Assembly: GCA_963932465.1 (NCBI GenBank)
Contig: OZ010800.1
Span: 97,297,307 to 97,361,306 of the forward strand
Reading direction: 5' to 3'
DNA length: 64,000 nt
Source: Maratus speciosus
Lineage: Eukaryota; Arthropoda; Arachnida; Araneae; Salticidae
A program made the position numbers and the translations under genes. Positions 1 to 10,912 of this stretch are shown here, piece by piece. Each line of letters starts with the position of its first letter. Position 1 is the stretch's first letter. The notes beneath the pieces are model-generated. The model was not told the DNA's origin. It searched no databases and worked only from the letters and a program-made list of their open reading frames with translations.

Positions 1-129
1 CACAAAGGAATAAAGGCATTCTTTTTACAACTGGAGGCAAGAAGGCTGCTAATTTTTTGGAATGATGAGGTGCAAGAAGGGAAATGTTGTAACACAGGAA
101 CCATGGAAACACAGTCTATATATGAGGAC
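1..129 (+). CDS. Candidate partial coding exon of an unrecognised host gene
   Basis: Frame 1 is open from the window edge for 43 codons and ends GAG GAC followed directly by GTGAGT, a strong 5' splice-site match, at 130-135. The translation has mixed composition (for example LEARRLLIFWNDEVQ and TGTMETQSIYED), unlike the low-complexity translations of the surrounding AT-rich DNA. It leaves phase 0, which fits the candidate exon at 6082. I do not recognise the protein. If read through instead of spliced, the frame stops at 187-189 (TAA). The upstream part lies outside the window. The open frame and donor are seen; that this is an expressed exon is inference. Confidence 0.42.
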
Positions 130-616
130 GTGAGTTTCGAAACTGGCCTCATTCAAAATTTTGAAAATCTCAATCTATTCTACTGGTAAACTTGCACCGA
201 AAAAACATTACCTACAAAATATTTTGTTTTATCCTGTATTTCTGGAATTGTAAAACCTTGGTTTACAATGAAAACTAATGGACGTAGATAAATGTTTTTG
301 CGATTTCCCTAATTTAATTTTCTTGATAAGGTGGGTTTTGAAATATTTGAAACATGACTGTTTTTTTTTTTTCTTTTTAGTCATCTGCCCCGAGCTTTTG
401 ACTGAACTAATTTTGCTAATTATTTTTTTTTTAAATGAAAGCTGTTTATTTGTAGATGTGTCCACACTAACTATTTCCATTTTTATATTTTTATTTTAAA
501 GGGTTTTTTTTTTATGAAATTTCTTCTAAATGATGGTAATTTGATTACTTCTATTGTTAATTTAAACAAGAAATAATGAAAAATATCCAGACTCATGACT
601 CTTTGGATGGATTTTT
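130..616 (+). other. Putative intron start, no feature
   Basis: AT-rich sequence with poly-T runs (361-375, 422-432, 505-514). It would form the beginning of a 5.95 kb intron if the exon pair 1-129 / 6082-6118 is real. No convincing coding or structural signal. Confidence 0.4.
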
Positions 617-1011
617 CAGGGGTCGATCCAAGCAAAATTTGGGGCCTATTTAGGGCCCTTTCACAAAAATCTATTTAATAAAATAGGCCCCTTCACAAAA
701 ATAGATTTAATAAAATGGACCCCATCACCAAAATAAATTTAATAAAATAGGTCCCTTCGTAACATTCTTTTTCATAAAAACTGTTTTAAAATGTGTAAAT
801 TATAAATAAAACCAGCTCATGAAAAACAGAAACTTTAGCAAGGAGATTTAAAGAAGTTTTGTCAATAAATTCTTCGTTTGAATTTAAATAACGGGATTTC
901 AACTTTCCTTACAAAATGTTATTTTTCACAAAAATATAGTAAAATTTAAAAAAAATAACTTTTACTTTTCACAAAATGGGCCCCAAGAATAAAAACCTGC
1001 ATCGACCCCTG
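617..1011. mobile_element. hAT-like MITE with CAGGGGTCGAT termini
   Basis: The left end reads CAGGGGTCGATCC and the right end is its inverted counterpart, finishing ATCGACCCCTG. Both arms continue into GGGGCC..ATTT blocks. Termini of the form CAGGGGT are typical of hAT elements. The 395-bp interior has no open frame and contains three diverged direct copies of about 33 bp (roughly 659-757) with the pattern TTCACAAAAAT..ATTTAATAAAAT. I could not define a clean 8-bp target duplication, so the superfamily assignment is tentative. Confidence 0.55.
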
Positions 1012-1700
1012 TTTTTCATTTGCAAGTTAATTGCTATTAAAAAAAAATTATGCAATGTACTTTATTTCTATAAGCAAAAAAAAAAAAAAATTATTGCAGC
1101 ATCACGAGAATGTTGTCTATTGGGTTTATTTTATCAGTATGCATTATGACATGTTTTTTTTTCATTACAATTAAATATTAAATAGAGAATATATTTTTAT
1201 TTGTTAAGAATAAAGTACATATATAAAGTGTTTCAAAGTTATCGCTGGTGATGTTAAGCGTAGCTTGAAATGCATTTTTGCATTAATAAAACTAAAGATA
1301 AAGATTATGATTCTGCCAACATGTAATTTTCACTTATTTTTTATTTCTCAATTCTAAAGATTAGAATAGGAGCCTTTATTGATCGTGGAACTATTTCAGA
1401 AATTGAATATGGAGTAAAGAATATATCTTCATCTGTATTTGTAGAAATCATTTCTCTATAGGTGAAAACTGGGAAATTGAGTTAGTAGCCAGTGGCCGGT
1501 AGACTCAGTTTCATTAGTGGCCACTTTTTAAAGTTAGTGGCCACTATAATGTTTCAAACTTTCTTGACATCTAGATATACTATAATCGTTGTATATATAC
1601 ATATTTTTCTATAAATCAGAGTTTTATACCAGACAACTATTCACAATAAGAATAGAGAAGCAGTCGAAATTCAAGAAAATTGCTTTAAATTGCAATGTCC
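1012..1700. other. AT-rich spacer, no gene
   Basis: Homopolymer-rich DNA (A run 1075-1090). At 1490-1550 the motif AGTGGCC occurs several times (GCCAGTGGCCGG, TAGTGGCCAC). This may be one end of a larger decayed repeat whose other end is near 2640. Confidence 0.3.
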
Positions 1701-2241
1701 TTAACCCTTTCATGTCGGATTTTTATTCTTCAGTTTTGATAATAAAATTACTTTTATTTTAATAATGCTAATCGTAGTTATCTGAATAGATTTACTGAAG
1801 TTTAAAGATTATCTCATTGTCTGAATTCTAACGAATGAACTTATTTTGTGTACTATTCAATTCATATGATAACAGGAAGGAAGTTTTTGGAGACGTTTGG
1901 AAAGTATCATTACAACAGAGTTTAACAGATATTACAACTTTCTAATGTTTTTTGTGTTTTATCACACATGATTTGTTCAGAAAAATAACCTATACTATTT
2001 TAAATTTAAAGAGTGATATATATTTATAAAATAAAGGAATCGCCAACGGTGCAAAGAGAATTAAGCAAACTTTTATTGTTATTACTAAATGTCCAAACAT
2101 AAATGAAATCATAATAAGAGAGGCATAGCCATATACTATCATTATCATATGTAGATAGTAGCAAAAGTAATTGTTAAGATAAAACAATACTCGATGAAAA
2201 GACATGTACTATTAACAGTACTCCAAACCCGAAAGGGTTAA
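1701..2241. mobile_element. piggyBac-like MITE flanked by TTAA
   Basis: The segment begins TTAACCCTTTCATGTCGG and ends CCCGAAAGGGTTAA, an inverted terminal repeat with TTAA at both edges. TTAA target sites with ends of the CCC..GGG type are the hallmark of piggyBac transposons. The 541-bp interior shows no transposase. A shorter element with nearly the same ends (TTAACTCTTTC..GAAAGGGTTAA) occurs inside every unit of the tandem array at 8.1-30.5 kb. Confidence 0.6.
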
Positions 2242-3964
2242 AATGCACTTGCAATTTTAAATGTGAAAGTAAAGGAAAAGGCAGTGAAAGAAAAGGAATA
2301 AATTATTTGAAACGCATGTGGAATTAAAGCTGATGAATATATTTTGCAGAATAAAACTGTAAAAAAAATAATCCAACTGAAGAGCAAGCACTTGGCGAAA
2401 AAATGAAATATTGAAAATGCAGCTAAATCATTGAAATCTACTTGCATCCGGTAGGAAAAAAAATTAACCAGTTTGCTAATTAGATGTAATCAAAGTAGAG
2501 ATGCATATTTTCATGAAAAAAGTTGTATTTCAGTTGGCGATCGATAACAGATTTTTTTAATCGCCATTTGGCGAGTGGCGATCGATGGCCGATTTTTTAA
2601 TCGTCACTTTTACAACTTTAATCGCCACGTGGCGAGTGGCGACCGCTAATTTACACCTATACATTTCTCATTTTTAAAATGTACTTTTCTACCATACAAA
2701 CCTTTCAATGACGAAATCTTTATACTGTTCTTTTGTATGATGTTTTATGAAAATGAAATGCAGATCAGCATTCCATCATTTTTGAGGAGGGTGATATACT
2801 AGTGATGTAAATAAATTGTGTATTGATATTCACAGATATTTATATTCAATAGCTGGTCATAGTGAGATAATATTTGAGGACATCAGAAGTCAAGGGGTAC
2901 AAGTGACAAAATTTCGATTTGGAGTAAATTGAGTTCAAAGGTAATTGATGTTAAATTTGAATATCATTAATAATTGACTGAATTGAAGTAAGAAACTGCT
3001 GCTTGTTTTACAGTGGTCTTTGAACTCTTATTTCAATAAATTTGAAAAAAGTAGAGTGCAATTTTCTTTAAATTTATAATTAATCAATATTGATCATTAT
3101 TCGGCAAAAGTGGTTGATCTCCAAAACACAACACATTATTAGAAAATTTCTTATATTCTTTACCTGAAAAGAAAAAAGCATATTTCCAGGTCGTCTGTGC
3201 ACTTAGTTCAATTTTGTCACTTATATCCCTTGTCTTCTGGGGTCCTCATTTATAAACTTTATTTTAAGTTCCAAATTAAATACAATTTTCCAATGCTCAG
3301 AATCCTTACACTTTGCTTTTTTTTGGTGGGGGGGGGTAGGGGGGAGGGATTTGAGATCGGGCATTTTTTCTTCTGGTATAACTGGCTGACTACTGGTGCT
3401 TGTACTCTATATTTAGCTAATACCAGTTGTCTGTCTCTTCTACTTAACACTAACCTCATAATTTTATTTATATACATTTCAAACAGCACTTATTGTTAGT
3501 ATTTTTTTTTAATTGCAATGCCAACTATAATAACTGTTACTGATTACACAATGAATAGATTTTTAATATTAAATTGTAAAAATTAATAATCTGAATAATT
3601 AAGTTGGAATTTGAAGATATCAAGTTCTTAAATTATGCATTAATTGTATGTAGCAAATATTATGTTACAAAATATCAAATGTCATAATACTTTATGGGAA
3701 AGTGTTGATTTCTGTTCTTTTGAATAATGTTGAATTAATCACTAACTCTCTTGTAGAGAGGGGTGTGTGAAGGTGTTAATGGGGAGCTTACCTGTAACTC
3801 ACTCGCCAAGATTTTAACGGGAGGAGATTCAATTGAAATTTAACATGTGTGATTGAAATTGACTTTTCTCTACTTCCATCCATCCATCCAAAATAATATT
3901 TACCTACTACACAATGTTGTTTTCAAAACTCCTTCTCCTCAAGTAGTTGAGTATTATATCTTTA
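2242..3964. other. AT-rich spacer with palindromic GGCGAT cluster
   Basis: No gene seen. At 2535-2645 there is a cluster of related palindromic words (GGCGATCGAT, CGCCATTTGGCGAGTGGCG, CGCCACGTGGCGAGTGGCG), consistent with a decayed TIR end. A run of nine Gs sits at 3328-3336 and a (CATC) run near 3875. Short open frames here are low complexity. Confidence 0.35.
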
Positions 3965-5148
3965 CTAGCTGACCCGCCCGGCGTTGCCCGGGCCCGTAAT
4001 AATATTCTTAAATGAATCTGAAATTTTTATCGCAGGTCTGTACAGAAAGGGCTGGGTGGAGACAGTGCAAATTACCAGGGCCCGACTCTTGTTCCGTCTC
4101 AAAGTTGTGTAAAGTCAAAGGTTAATTTTTTAAATTTTTATATGTCTCATACTTTAAACTTTTTTATTCCAAATTAACTGATGAATTTAATTAAAATGTA
4201 ATTATATTTTCTAAAATTTAATTTTTTATTTAAAATTTTTATATGAAAAATCAATCACAAATACAGCATAACGTGTAATACTGAAAAAGGAATAATAAAA
4301 TTGTAAGCAAATATTACTATATAGATTATTTTTAAAAGTACCATCCAGCAAATTTATTTTTTAATAGAGTAAAGCCTGTTTATAACGGAATTCTGAAATA
4401 AATGAAAAAAAAAAGTTCCAGTTCTCTCTCTCCCCCCGCCTCCCCCCCCCCCAAAAAATGCTATTATGCTTTGTTCCATTTAAATAACCTGCATAAAACG
4501 AAATTTATCACTGGTCGTTTTCGTCTAAGCAGGTTTTATTGTTTCTTATTTCTGTGGGGGGGGGGGGGCGTAATAATATTCTGAAATGAACCTGAAATTC
4601 GTATCGCAGGTCCGTACAGTCAAAACTACTTGTCCTACCTGTCCGTACAAAATCACATTTTACGTCATGACAAAATTTTGTAAACTTCTTGCTGCTGTTT
4701 AATTCGCATTTCCAATACAGTGCTTTGCAGAAATTGCACGTTTCACCCACAGTTATGCATGCCCGGAACGTTTAAATCAGTAATTTGGATTTCAGAAACA
4801 ACGCGTGCATGCTACAGTTATTAAGCCTATTTTGCCGATCGCTTAACGGCGTTCCCTATTTGGATTTCGAATCTATTTCTATTCTACTCGAATTCGGCTT
4901 CTTCTTTACTTTCAAGCATTTACCGAGATTTTTTATGGGCATTTCAAATGACATTTTGAAGCTACATAATTGCAGCGAAAGATATCGCACCGAAAACGCG
5001 AAAAGTAAACAAACCCGATCGGCATAAATGCTGCCAAGGACTCTTACACAATAGCCAATCAGATGCGATTCTAGGGCGTTGCCATTAAACAATAACAAAT
5101 AATCGCGATTTCTGTGCCACGTACGTTAGCGTAATATATATATATAGA
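3965..5148 (-). mobile_element. Helitron-like element (non-autonomous)
   Basis: Read on the minus strand, the element begins TCTATATATATATATTACG at 5148 and ends GGGCGGGTCAGCTAG at 3965. Just before that end is a GC hairpin (CCCGG..CCGGG). The flanking bases are A before TC and T after CTAG, as Helitron insertion requires. There is no Rep/helicase coding, so it is non-autonomous. Two internal direct copies start CGTAATAATATTCTKAAATG (about 3993 and 4569), and mononucleotide C and G runs lie between them. It sits in the putative 6-kb intron. Confidence 0.55.
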
Positions 5149-6081
5149 TAGCCCTCACCCCTGCCTGTCTAAACAGTATTTATTTCATAAACTGTGAAAT
5201 AAGTAATCTATCATAGATATTAGAATTGAGGGTGAAAAGGACTTTTTACTATACTTTTTAGTTAAGACATTTTTAAATTATTGAATAGCATAAACTTAAT
5301 TATGTAATGATAAACAATTTGAATATTTCCGTTAAAGCTTTTAAACCCCTTTTATTAAATGTATTTGTCTGATAATAGTTTTGCTTATAACTTTCTACTT
5401 TTGCGTTACTGATGTTTGTAAAAATCTTGAAATAAATTTTCGAAATTAAAACTGGTATTTTATTGACACTGTCAATTGTACTTTGTTAATCCATAATACA
5501 AAAATTGTTAGACTATTAGTGCTTTTTTTAAGGATATTTGATAAGTAAAATTATATCTTCTGCAATGAATAATACTGCTTGTATACAAAACTTTCTTAGC
5601 ATATATGGCATGTAAGACATCAGCCATAAAATAAAATAAAATCTTCTGGAAAAAAAGAGAAGGGGGAGGGGGCGTGAGGAGAAAGAAAAAAAAATTTGTA
5701 TTACCACATGTTTTTTTCTTAATTTTTTGCTTTTAAAAATTTACTTTCAAAATCTAGGAGCACATGGTACATGATGGGTGTTTGAGATTTTACTGGCTTT
5801 TATATTATATTTATATAGAACTGAATTCTGTGCAATTTTAGCATTAGCCATAAGATTTTAACACTGTAAAATCTGTTTTTTTTTTCTTAATTGAGATAAT
5901 AAAAGCAGGATGAGTGTATCTGTTACATGAGTACATAACATACATGATAAAATAAACAAGTCTCTTAAAATTCTTTGACTTTTTAGAATTTTTCTAGACT
6001 CCTTGGATTTTTTTTCTTTTCAAATCCCTATAAACACTGCATATTAGTAATTTCTACATAACTTCTGATTTAATGCTGCAG
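5149..6081. other. AT-rich spacer upstream of candidate microexon
   Basis: No coding signal of its own. A purine-rich block lies at 5650-5690. The last bases (TTTAATGCTGCAG) give an acceptable 3' splice site for the exon beginning at 6082. Confidence 0.3.
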
Positions 6082-6118
6082 CAAAGAGCCCTTGTTAAAG
6101 TGGCTAATGCTCAAAGCA
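6082..6118 (+). CDS. Candidate 37-nt microexon of the same host gene
   Basis: A short open segment is bounded by CTGCAG on the left and GTAAGT, the consensus donor, on the right. It translates as QRALVKVANAQS plus one base. Its entry phase 0 matches the exit phase of the exon at 1-129, and its exit phase 1 matches the entry phase of the exon at 6434, so the three pieces join in one open frame. The very short length makes this the weakest link. The chain rests on phase agreement and splice-site quality only; I do not recognise the product. Confidence 0.38.
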
Positions 6119-6433
6119 GTAAGTTTCATTTATACATTTTTATGAGAATACTTTAGAATTTCAATAAGCTGCTGATTTTCTAATGACAATGGAAAATGTT
6201 GTCTAGTAGTTAAATCACACAAAAATTAGTTACGCTTAAATAAAAGTCCTGTATTTTTATATATCTTGAATAAAATTTCCTATATATTTAGTGTTAATGC
6301 AATGTGTAATTTACTTGTTTTCAAGGTGTGAAATTCAGTTATTTTGTTTATTATATTTCTACATGTTTAATAATTTGATTTTGTGTGCACAAATAACAAT
6401 TTTAGATCTTTTCATTTTATATTGTTTAAATAG

Positions 6434-6573
6434 GTGGAGAAATTAATCAGATACTTGGAGCAATACCTTTTTTTACCCGACTCGGAAGGAATCTGGATTT
6501 GAAGTATACCAGACTTGAGAGTAAAGCCAGTTTCCGAATTTGCAAGAAAATATATTGTGAAAGCTCATGGTAG
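6434..6573 (+). CDS. Candidate terminal coding exon of the same host gene
   Basis: After the acceptor TTTAAATAG, entry in phase 1 gives an open frame of about 45 codons ending at TAG 6571-6573. The peptide includes GEINQILGAIPFFTRLG and DLKYTRLESK, a normal-looking globular composition. An AATAAA lies 51 bases downstream (6624-6629). In the other frame the same stretch starts VEKLIRYLEQYLFLPDSEG and stops sooner, so the frame choice depends on the microexon at 6082. An alternative donor (GAGA|GTAAAG) inside the exon cannot be excluded. Product not recognised. Confidence 0.42.
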
Positions 6574-7504
6574 CTGTAGATGTAAAATATATTGTATTTC
6601 TAAATCTGATCTTAAAAAAATTAAATAAAAAGAAAATATTTCTGTTTTAAAAGAAATACTAAATATATAATTTGTAAGCAATAATTGTTTAATAAATGAA
6701 GTAGCACAATGAAAACACTAGCATTGCTTTATATTGTCTGTGTCTATTTATTTCAGCTATCCTAGCACAGTAGGTATTTTCAGATAGAACATAAAGAGAA
6801 GAATTTCCAGAAAATGATTAAAGCCATCTAGCTTAATTCCAGCTGTGATTTGAAAAGGTGTATTTCAAGGTTTATCGTAAACAAAAGGGGAGGGGGGACA
6901 AGTATTAGTATTTTTTTTTTCTTTAATGCTTGATTGTGTGTCTCATATTTGATTTCAGATAAGATGTATTTGGTGTGTGCATGTATATGAATGGAAAGTT
7001 AATTTTGATTGGCATGTGTAATTATTATCGAATTTAAATAGTTTGTAACTTTTTAATTTAATTCTATTTGATACAGAATGTTCAGTTGTACTAAAGTCTC
7101 TCAACATAAAAGTTTATGAAGCATGAGTTATTCCACTTAATTATCCCCCCTCCCCCCCTCAAAAATTTTTATTGTTGCAATTTTATTTATATATTTTTTG
7201 CTATTTAAATGGTTTATGCATCTCAAAAATAAAACGTTATTAATTTAATTAGTTGCTCAAATTTTTTTGGAGTTTAAAAATATTGAATGACAAACATTGA
7301 AAACAAAAATTCAAGATTACAATAAATAGAAGTTTTGCAATTAAAAAATGTTATATCACAAAAGTACTCTAATACTCAAGGGGGGGGGGGGGGGCTCTGT
7401 TAACCCCTGATAATGTTTAAATTTGTAAGTAATACGTTTTTTTTAACATGGATTTTAAGGCACATGCCATAGGGGGAAAAACAGAATAAAATCTGTAGTA
7501 AGTA
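6574..7504. other. 3' flank of candidate gene, AT-rich, no further gene
   Basis: Contains the possible 3' UTR and then AT-rich DNA. C-rich clusters (7146-7159) and a 14-G run (7381-7394) break it up. No TIR or coding feature identified. Confidence 0.3.
6624..6629 (+). terminator. Poly(A) signal AATAAA
   Basis: Canonical hexamer 51 bases after the TAG of the candidate last exon. Such hexamers are common by chance in DNA this AT-rich. Confidence 0.3.
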
Positions 7505-8105
7505 GAAATAAGCTTTTTATTTAAGACTAATTTCAGCATTAATAATAAATCTTATGATCAAAAACAAGTTTGACATTGAAAGACAAAGCATCGAATAGTT
7601 GAGTAGAAATTAGAATTTATGCTTCATGATTACTTAGAAAAGGTGCAAGACTTCCCCCCCCCCCCTACATACACACACACCTCTTATATCAGAAAAATGT
7701 TTGCTTCTTTGGAACAATATTTGATTTTTTCATGTATTACACTTGGAATGAGCAAAAATTAGAATATTTGTATGATTCATGATTAATTAGAAAAATTACA
7801 GGATTTTTTTTTTCACTTATCAGAAAAATATTTGCTTAGTAACTTTTTTTAAAATCATAAATAGAATTCTATGCCCAGTCAAAGTAAGATTTTATACTTT
7901 GCCTTTTTGACAAAGTATAAAATCTTCAATATGTAAGCAAATCTTTTTTTTTTTATATATATAATGCTAATTTCAGCATTAATAATAAATGAATTTTTTA
8001 TGGTCAAAAACAAGTTGGTCATTCAATAGTTTAGCAGAAATTTCATTTTTTTTCTTTTTTTATTAATGCTTGATGAATAGTTAAGGGTAGTTTTGTTAGA
8101 AAAAT
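7505..8105 (+). repeat. Degenerate direct repeats at the left edge of the tandem array
   Basis: The block 7525-7720 (motifs AATTTCAGCATTAATAATAA, AAAAACAAGTT, AGAAAAATGTTTGCTTCTTTGG) recurs in diverged form at 7970-8120 (same first motif, then AGAAAAATGTTTCTTTGG), with a partial third copy near 7750-7850. The last copy runs across the left boundary of the 3.5-kb array at 8106, so this local repetition may have helped start the amplification. Confidence 0.5.
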
Positions 8106-8462
8106 GTTTCTTTGGAATGCAATCAAAAATATGGACTAAATAAAAAACTTGTATATAAAATATTAAAAAATATATTGTGCTTTCTCTATGCATAACACAG
8201 TCAAAAAGAATCTATTAAGTTAAAGTGAGGCCAAGTACTATGCAATAGCATAAGTTAACTGCAAAATCACTGTGTGTGTGTCGAGGGGGGGGGGGGGGTG
8301 AATCCTCCAGTTCTAACGTTCCACAATAAAACAACATAAGCTGCAATTCTCTACCATAAAATTGCAACATTTTATGATTCTGTAACTGAGAAATGTGCAT
8401 GTGAATACTTTTTTAAATGTACAGAAAGTTTATTTTTTTAATTATATAACGAATAAATTATT

Positions 8463-8645
8463 TTAACTCTTTCAAGGCGGCGGTACATGTATGAAACAAA
8501 TCTATTTTAATTCCCAAGTGGTACCAGAATATTGATAAAAAAAAAAGAGTTAATGAATGTTTCCAAATTAAATTTGTTTGTGAATTCCGGTGATATTCAT
8601 TTCAACATTTTAGCAATGGGAGAGCTTTGGCCCTGAAAGGGTTAA
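8463..8645. mobile_element. piggyBac-like MITE, about 183 bp, in every array unit
   Basis: Begins TTAACTCTTTCAAGGCGGCG and ends GCCCTGAAAGGGTTAA: inverted ends with TTAA at both edges, related to the longer element at 1701-2241. No coding capacity. Other copies: 11994-12175, 12386-12568, 15911-16092, 16303-16485, 19831-20012, 20223-20405, 23757-23937 and 27290-27470. Units 2-4 have two copies because of the internal duplication. Confidence 0.6.
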
Positions 8646-8699
8646 AATAGTTTCTGTACTACAAAATATATAATTAAATCGATTAAAAAGTATTCGCCG

Positions 8700-9060
8700 A
8701 CATGCGTATAAAATATCATTATATTGGCACAATATCTATATTGTCATACATGCATAAAAAAAGCAGTTCGCAATGATGATCTTTGGATATCAGCAATGTG
8801 AAATTTGTGCAACATTTTTATGCCAGATATTTCGGAATTCGTACGTATTTGCATCAAACACGTATCACCTACATCGCCGATTTCCGTCGTTGTGCCATGT
8901 TTCTGGAGCAACTTCGATTACCCATGAAAGTATCGCCAAAGATATCGAATGAAAGGACAGAATCGATACTTTTAGGTTACGATTCGCTGTTATCGAAATA
9001 ACACCTCTAGTACTTGATGAAAGATATAATTTTTGTGCCAATATGTTAGTTCTGTGCTTG
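8700..9060. other. Non-coding middle of array unit with TATCG-rich stretch
   Basis: An inverted pair TATTGGCACAA (8722-8732) / TTGTGCCAATA (9033-9043) brackets a stretch with many TATCG/CGATA words (8860-9000). A 72-codon open frame here (8783-9001) is broken by a 10-bp deletion in other units and is not treated as a gene. The same block recurs in each unit. Confidence 0.3.
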
Positions 9061-9748
9061 CTGGGAAATCTATTAGAATTAGATCTCCCTATTATCTATG
9101 ATTATCTATCTCTATGATTTTCTGTCATGAAACATTGCAAAGTTTTATACCTCCTCCAAAAGTGAAAAGAGTTGAGTTGTTCTTCTGTTTTGGAATAAAA
9201 ATTTGAAATAAGCATCAAGTCTCGCTTTTTTGAGTAGAATTTTAATGTTAACTAAATGTTGAATTGATATTACTAGGATTTCGAATATTTGATAATTATT
9301 ATTTTTTGAGTGGTAATGCTGTCTTGAATTTCCATGCCACCCATCGATGGTAGTCTAAATTATCAGCCGTCCATGTACTTCCTGGTATTTTTTTTTATTA
9401 GTCATTTTAGTGAAAAAAAAACTATGAATTTAAAAAAGAAATTATAAGTTTACTTATGGGCATTGGAGGGATATTAAATATACTAAGTTGAAGAAAAAAT
9501 TATGATCGTATAATTTTAATTTAAGACTGCTTTTGCTGTTTACATGAAATTCAAATATGAACCAATGGCACAATCTAAACAAAAAATTCCCATTTTCTCT
9601 CTTTCTATGTATAATAGCCCCTTAGGTATAGAAAAGCTCAAGAAAAAATCCTTTAAAAAATCCCGGCATTAATCAGCTATCACCTCTCCAGACATTTAAC
9701 TGTTTTCCCGCGTACTACGTCAGACTGAATAACTAAGTCCATGCCGCC

Positions 9749-9784
9749 AGAAAAAGCAAGGCTGAGCCCAGCCTTGCTTTTTCT
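9749..9784. repeat. Perfect 16-bp hairpin with AGCC loop, in all six units
   Basis: The left arm AGAAAAAGCAAGGCTG pairs exactly with CAGCCTTGCTTTTTCT across a 4-nt loop. Copies at 13666-13701, 17586-17621, 21509-21544, 25041-25076 and 28577-28612 are unchanged. The arm ends in a T-run. It lies about 120 bp upstream of the truncated left TIR. Function unknown. Confidence 0.8.
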
Positions 9785-9906
9785 AGCACGCTGTTCCTTT
9801 TGCACTGAAGAAGAATCTCGCTAGTAGATTCGAAACAGCTGTTTGCTGCTTTTCATATATTATTTGTGCATTTTAAACGTTGGTTTTTCTGCTTTTTAAT
9901 AATCAT

Positions 9907-9973
9907 GACATGGGAAAAAGATTCCGTAAAAAAAATTAGTTCCAAAAATCGCCGCTAGGGCATTTTGTGGCGC
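9907..9973 (+). repeat. Inner part of the left TIR of the mariner-type element
   Basis: The segment GACATGGGAAAAAG ... AAAATCGCCGCTAGGGCATT ... GGCGC is the inverted counterpart of 31200-31268. Its outer part (matching 31269-31362, ending CACCCTG) is missing to the left, so the element is truncated at its 5' end. Equivalent segments lie at the same place in each unit, e.g. 28735-28799 in unit 6. Confidence 0.75.
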
Positions 9974-10131
9974 TGCTGTAGCTTACAATAACGAAAATTA
10001 CCATAAAACACGGGAATCAAAGAAAAATGCAAATGTTGTGCGATGACAGCGCCAGTAAGAGGGGCTATTAAAGCAAGTAGTAGTCAGCTCCGACAAATAA
10101 TCTCAGCTGAACTAAACGAGCTCCAGTGGAC

Positions 10132-10912
10132 ATGCCTCTCACGTTACCGGAACATGCGTTACTGGTGAAGCTGTATTATATGAATCAATGTAATGGATCC
10201 TCATCTCTTCGGGAATTTCGAGCCAGAAAAAAATTACGAAAGGGGCCTTTATCGCTGAATGGTCATAAGAAAATGATTAAGAAGTTCGAGGAAACGGGAT
10301 CACTGACCATTCGCGCTGGGAGAGGACGTAAACAAGTATCAGAAGATGTAATAACTGATGTGGCAACTGCAATTGTCGAAGGATCGCAGGGAACCATTGC
10401 TGGTACTAGCAGAGCCCGAGGTGTAGCTCGACAAATGGACATGAATTATTCCACTGTATGGAGAGTTTTGAAGGCGGCGCGTTATTGGATTTTACCCCTA
10501 CAAAATCAGCCCCTTGCACGAACTGAAACCAAGTGATTATGATAAGCGAGTGACATTCGCTCTATCGTTTCTTGCTACGGTAGAAATTGATGATGCTTTC
10601 CCATGGCACATTCTGTGGGGAGATGAGTGCCATTTTTGTCTCAATGGGTCCGTTAACACACAAAATAGCCGAATTTGGGCTTCTGAGCAAACCCACACCG
10701 TGCATGAAATCCCATTAAATTCCCCAAAAGTCACTGTTTGGTGTGATTTCACAGCCGAATTCGTAATTGGGCCATTCTTTTTTGAGACCATCACTCCGAC
10801 AGGACCCGAAACGTGCACCATAAATGCAGAAAGGTACCACGAAATGCTGCAAACGTTTGTTATTCCACAACTTCAGCAAAGAAACCGACGATTTCGTTAC
10901 ATACAGAGATGG
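10132..10912 (+). pseudogene. Mariner-type (DUF4817-like) transposase, N-terminal two thirds, frameshifted (unit 1)
   Basis: Remains of a DDE transposase of the Tc1/mariner superfamily. The start MPLTLPEHALLVKLYY and the following helix-turn-helix match the DUF4817 type found in arthropod transposons. The catalytic-core start is visible as HILWGDECHF, containing the first acidic residue, followed by NSRIWASE and KVTVW. A frameshift near 10490-10500 separates the DNA-binding part from the core; a second, one extra A at 10906-10908, falls exactly at the second catalytic aspartate (CAG-A-GAT-GG). The sequence then stops being transposase: the last third, with the third acidic residue, is absent here and found only at 30781-31119. 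The first ATG is at 10132; the GTG six bases upstream is not used as the start. Confidence 0.88.

Noticed and set aside
4402..5098. Four open frames of 60-80 codons around 4.4-5.1 kb
   Set aside because: They lie inside the minus-strand Helitron-like element, overlap each other on both strands and include homopolymer translations.
8215..8400. 61-codon minus-strand frame across the G tract
   Set aside because: Contains a poly-proline stretch encoded by the variable C/G run; its frame changes with tract length between units.
8783..9001. 72-codon open frame in unit 1
   Set aside because: Broken by a 10-bp deletion or substitutions in other units; no recognisable protein.
10537..10821. Minus-strand open frames of 86-113 codons opposite the transposase fragments in every unit
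   Set aside because: They are antisense to the transposase reading frame, have no motif, and their ends follow variants in the sense frame.
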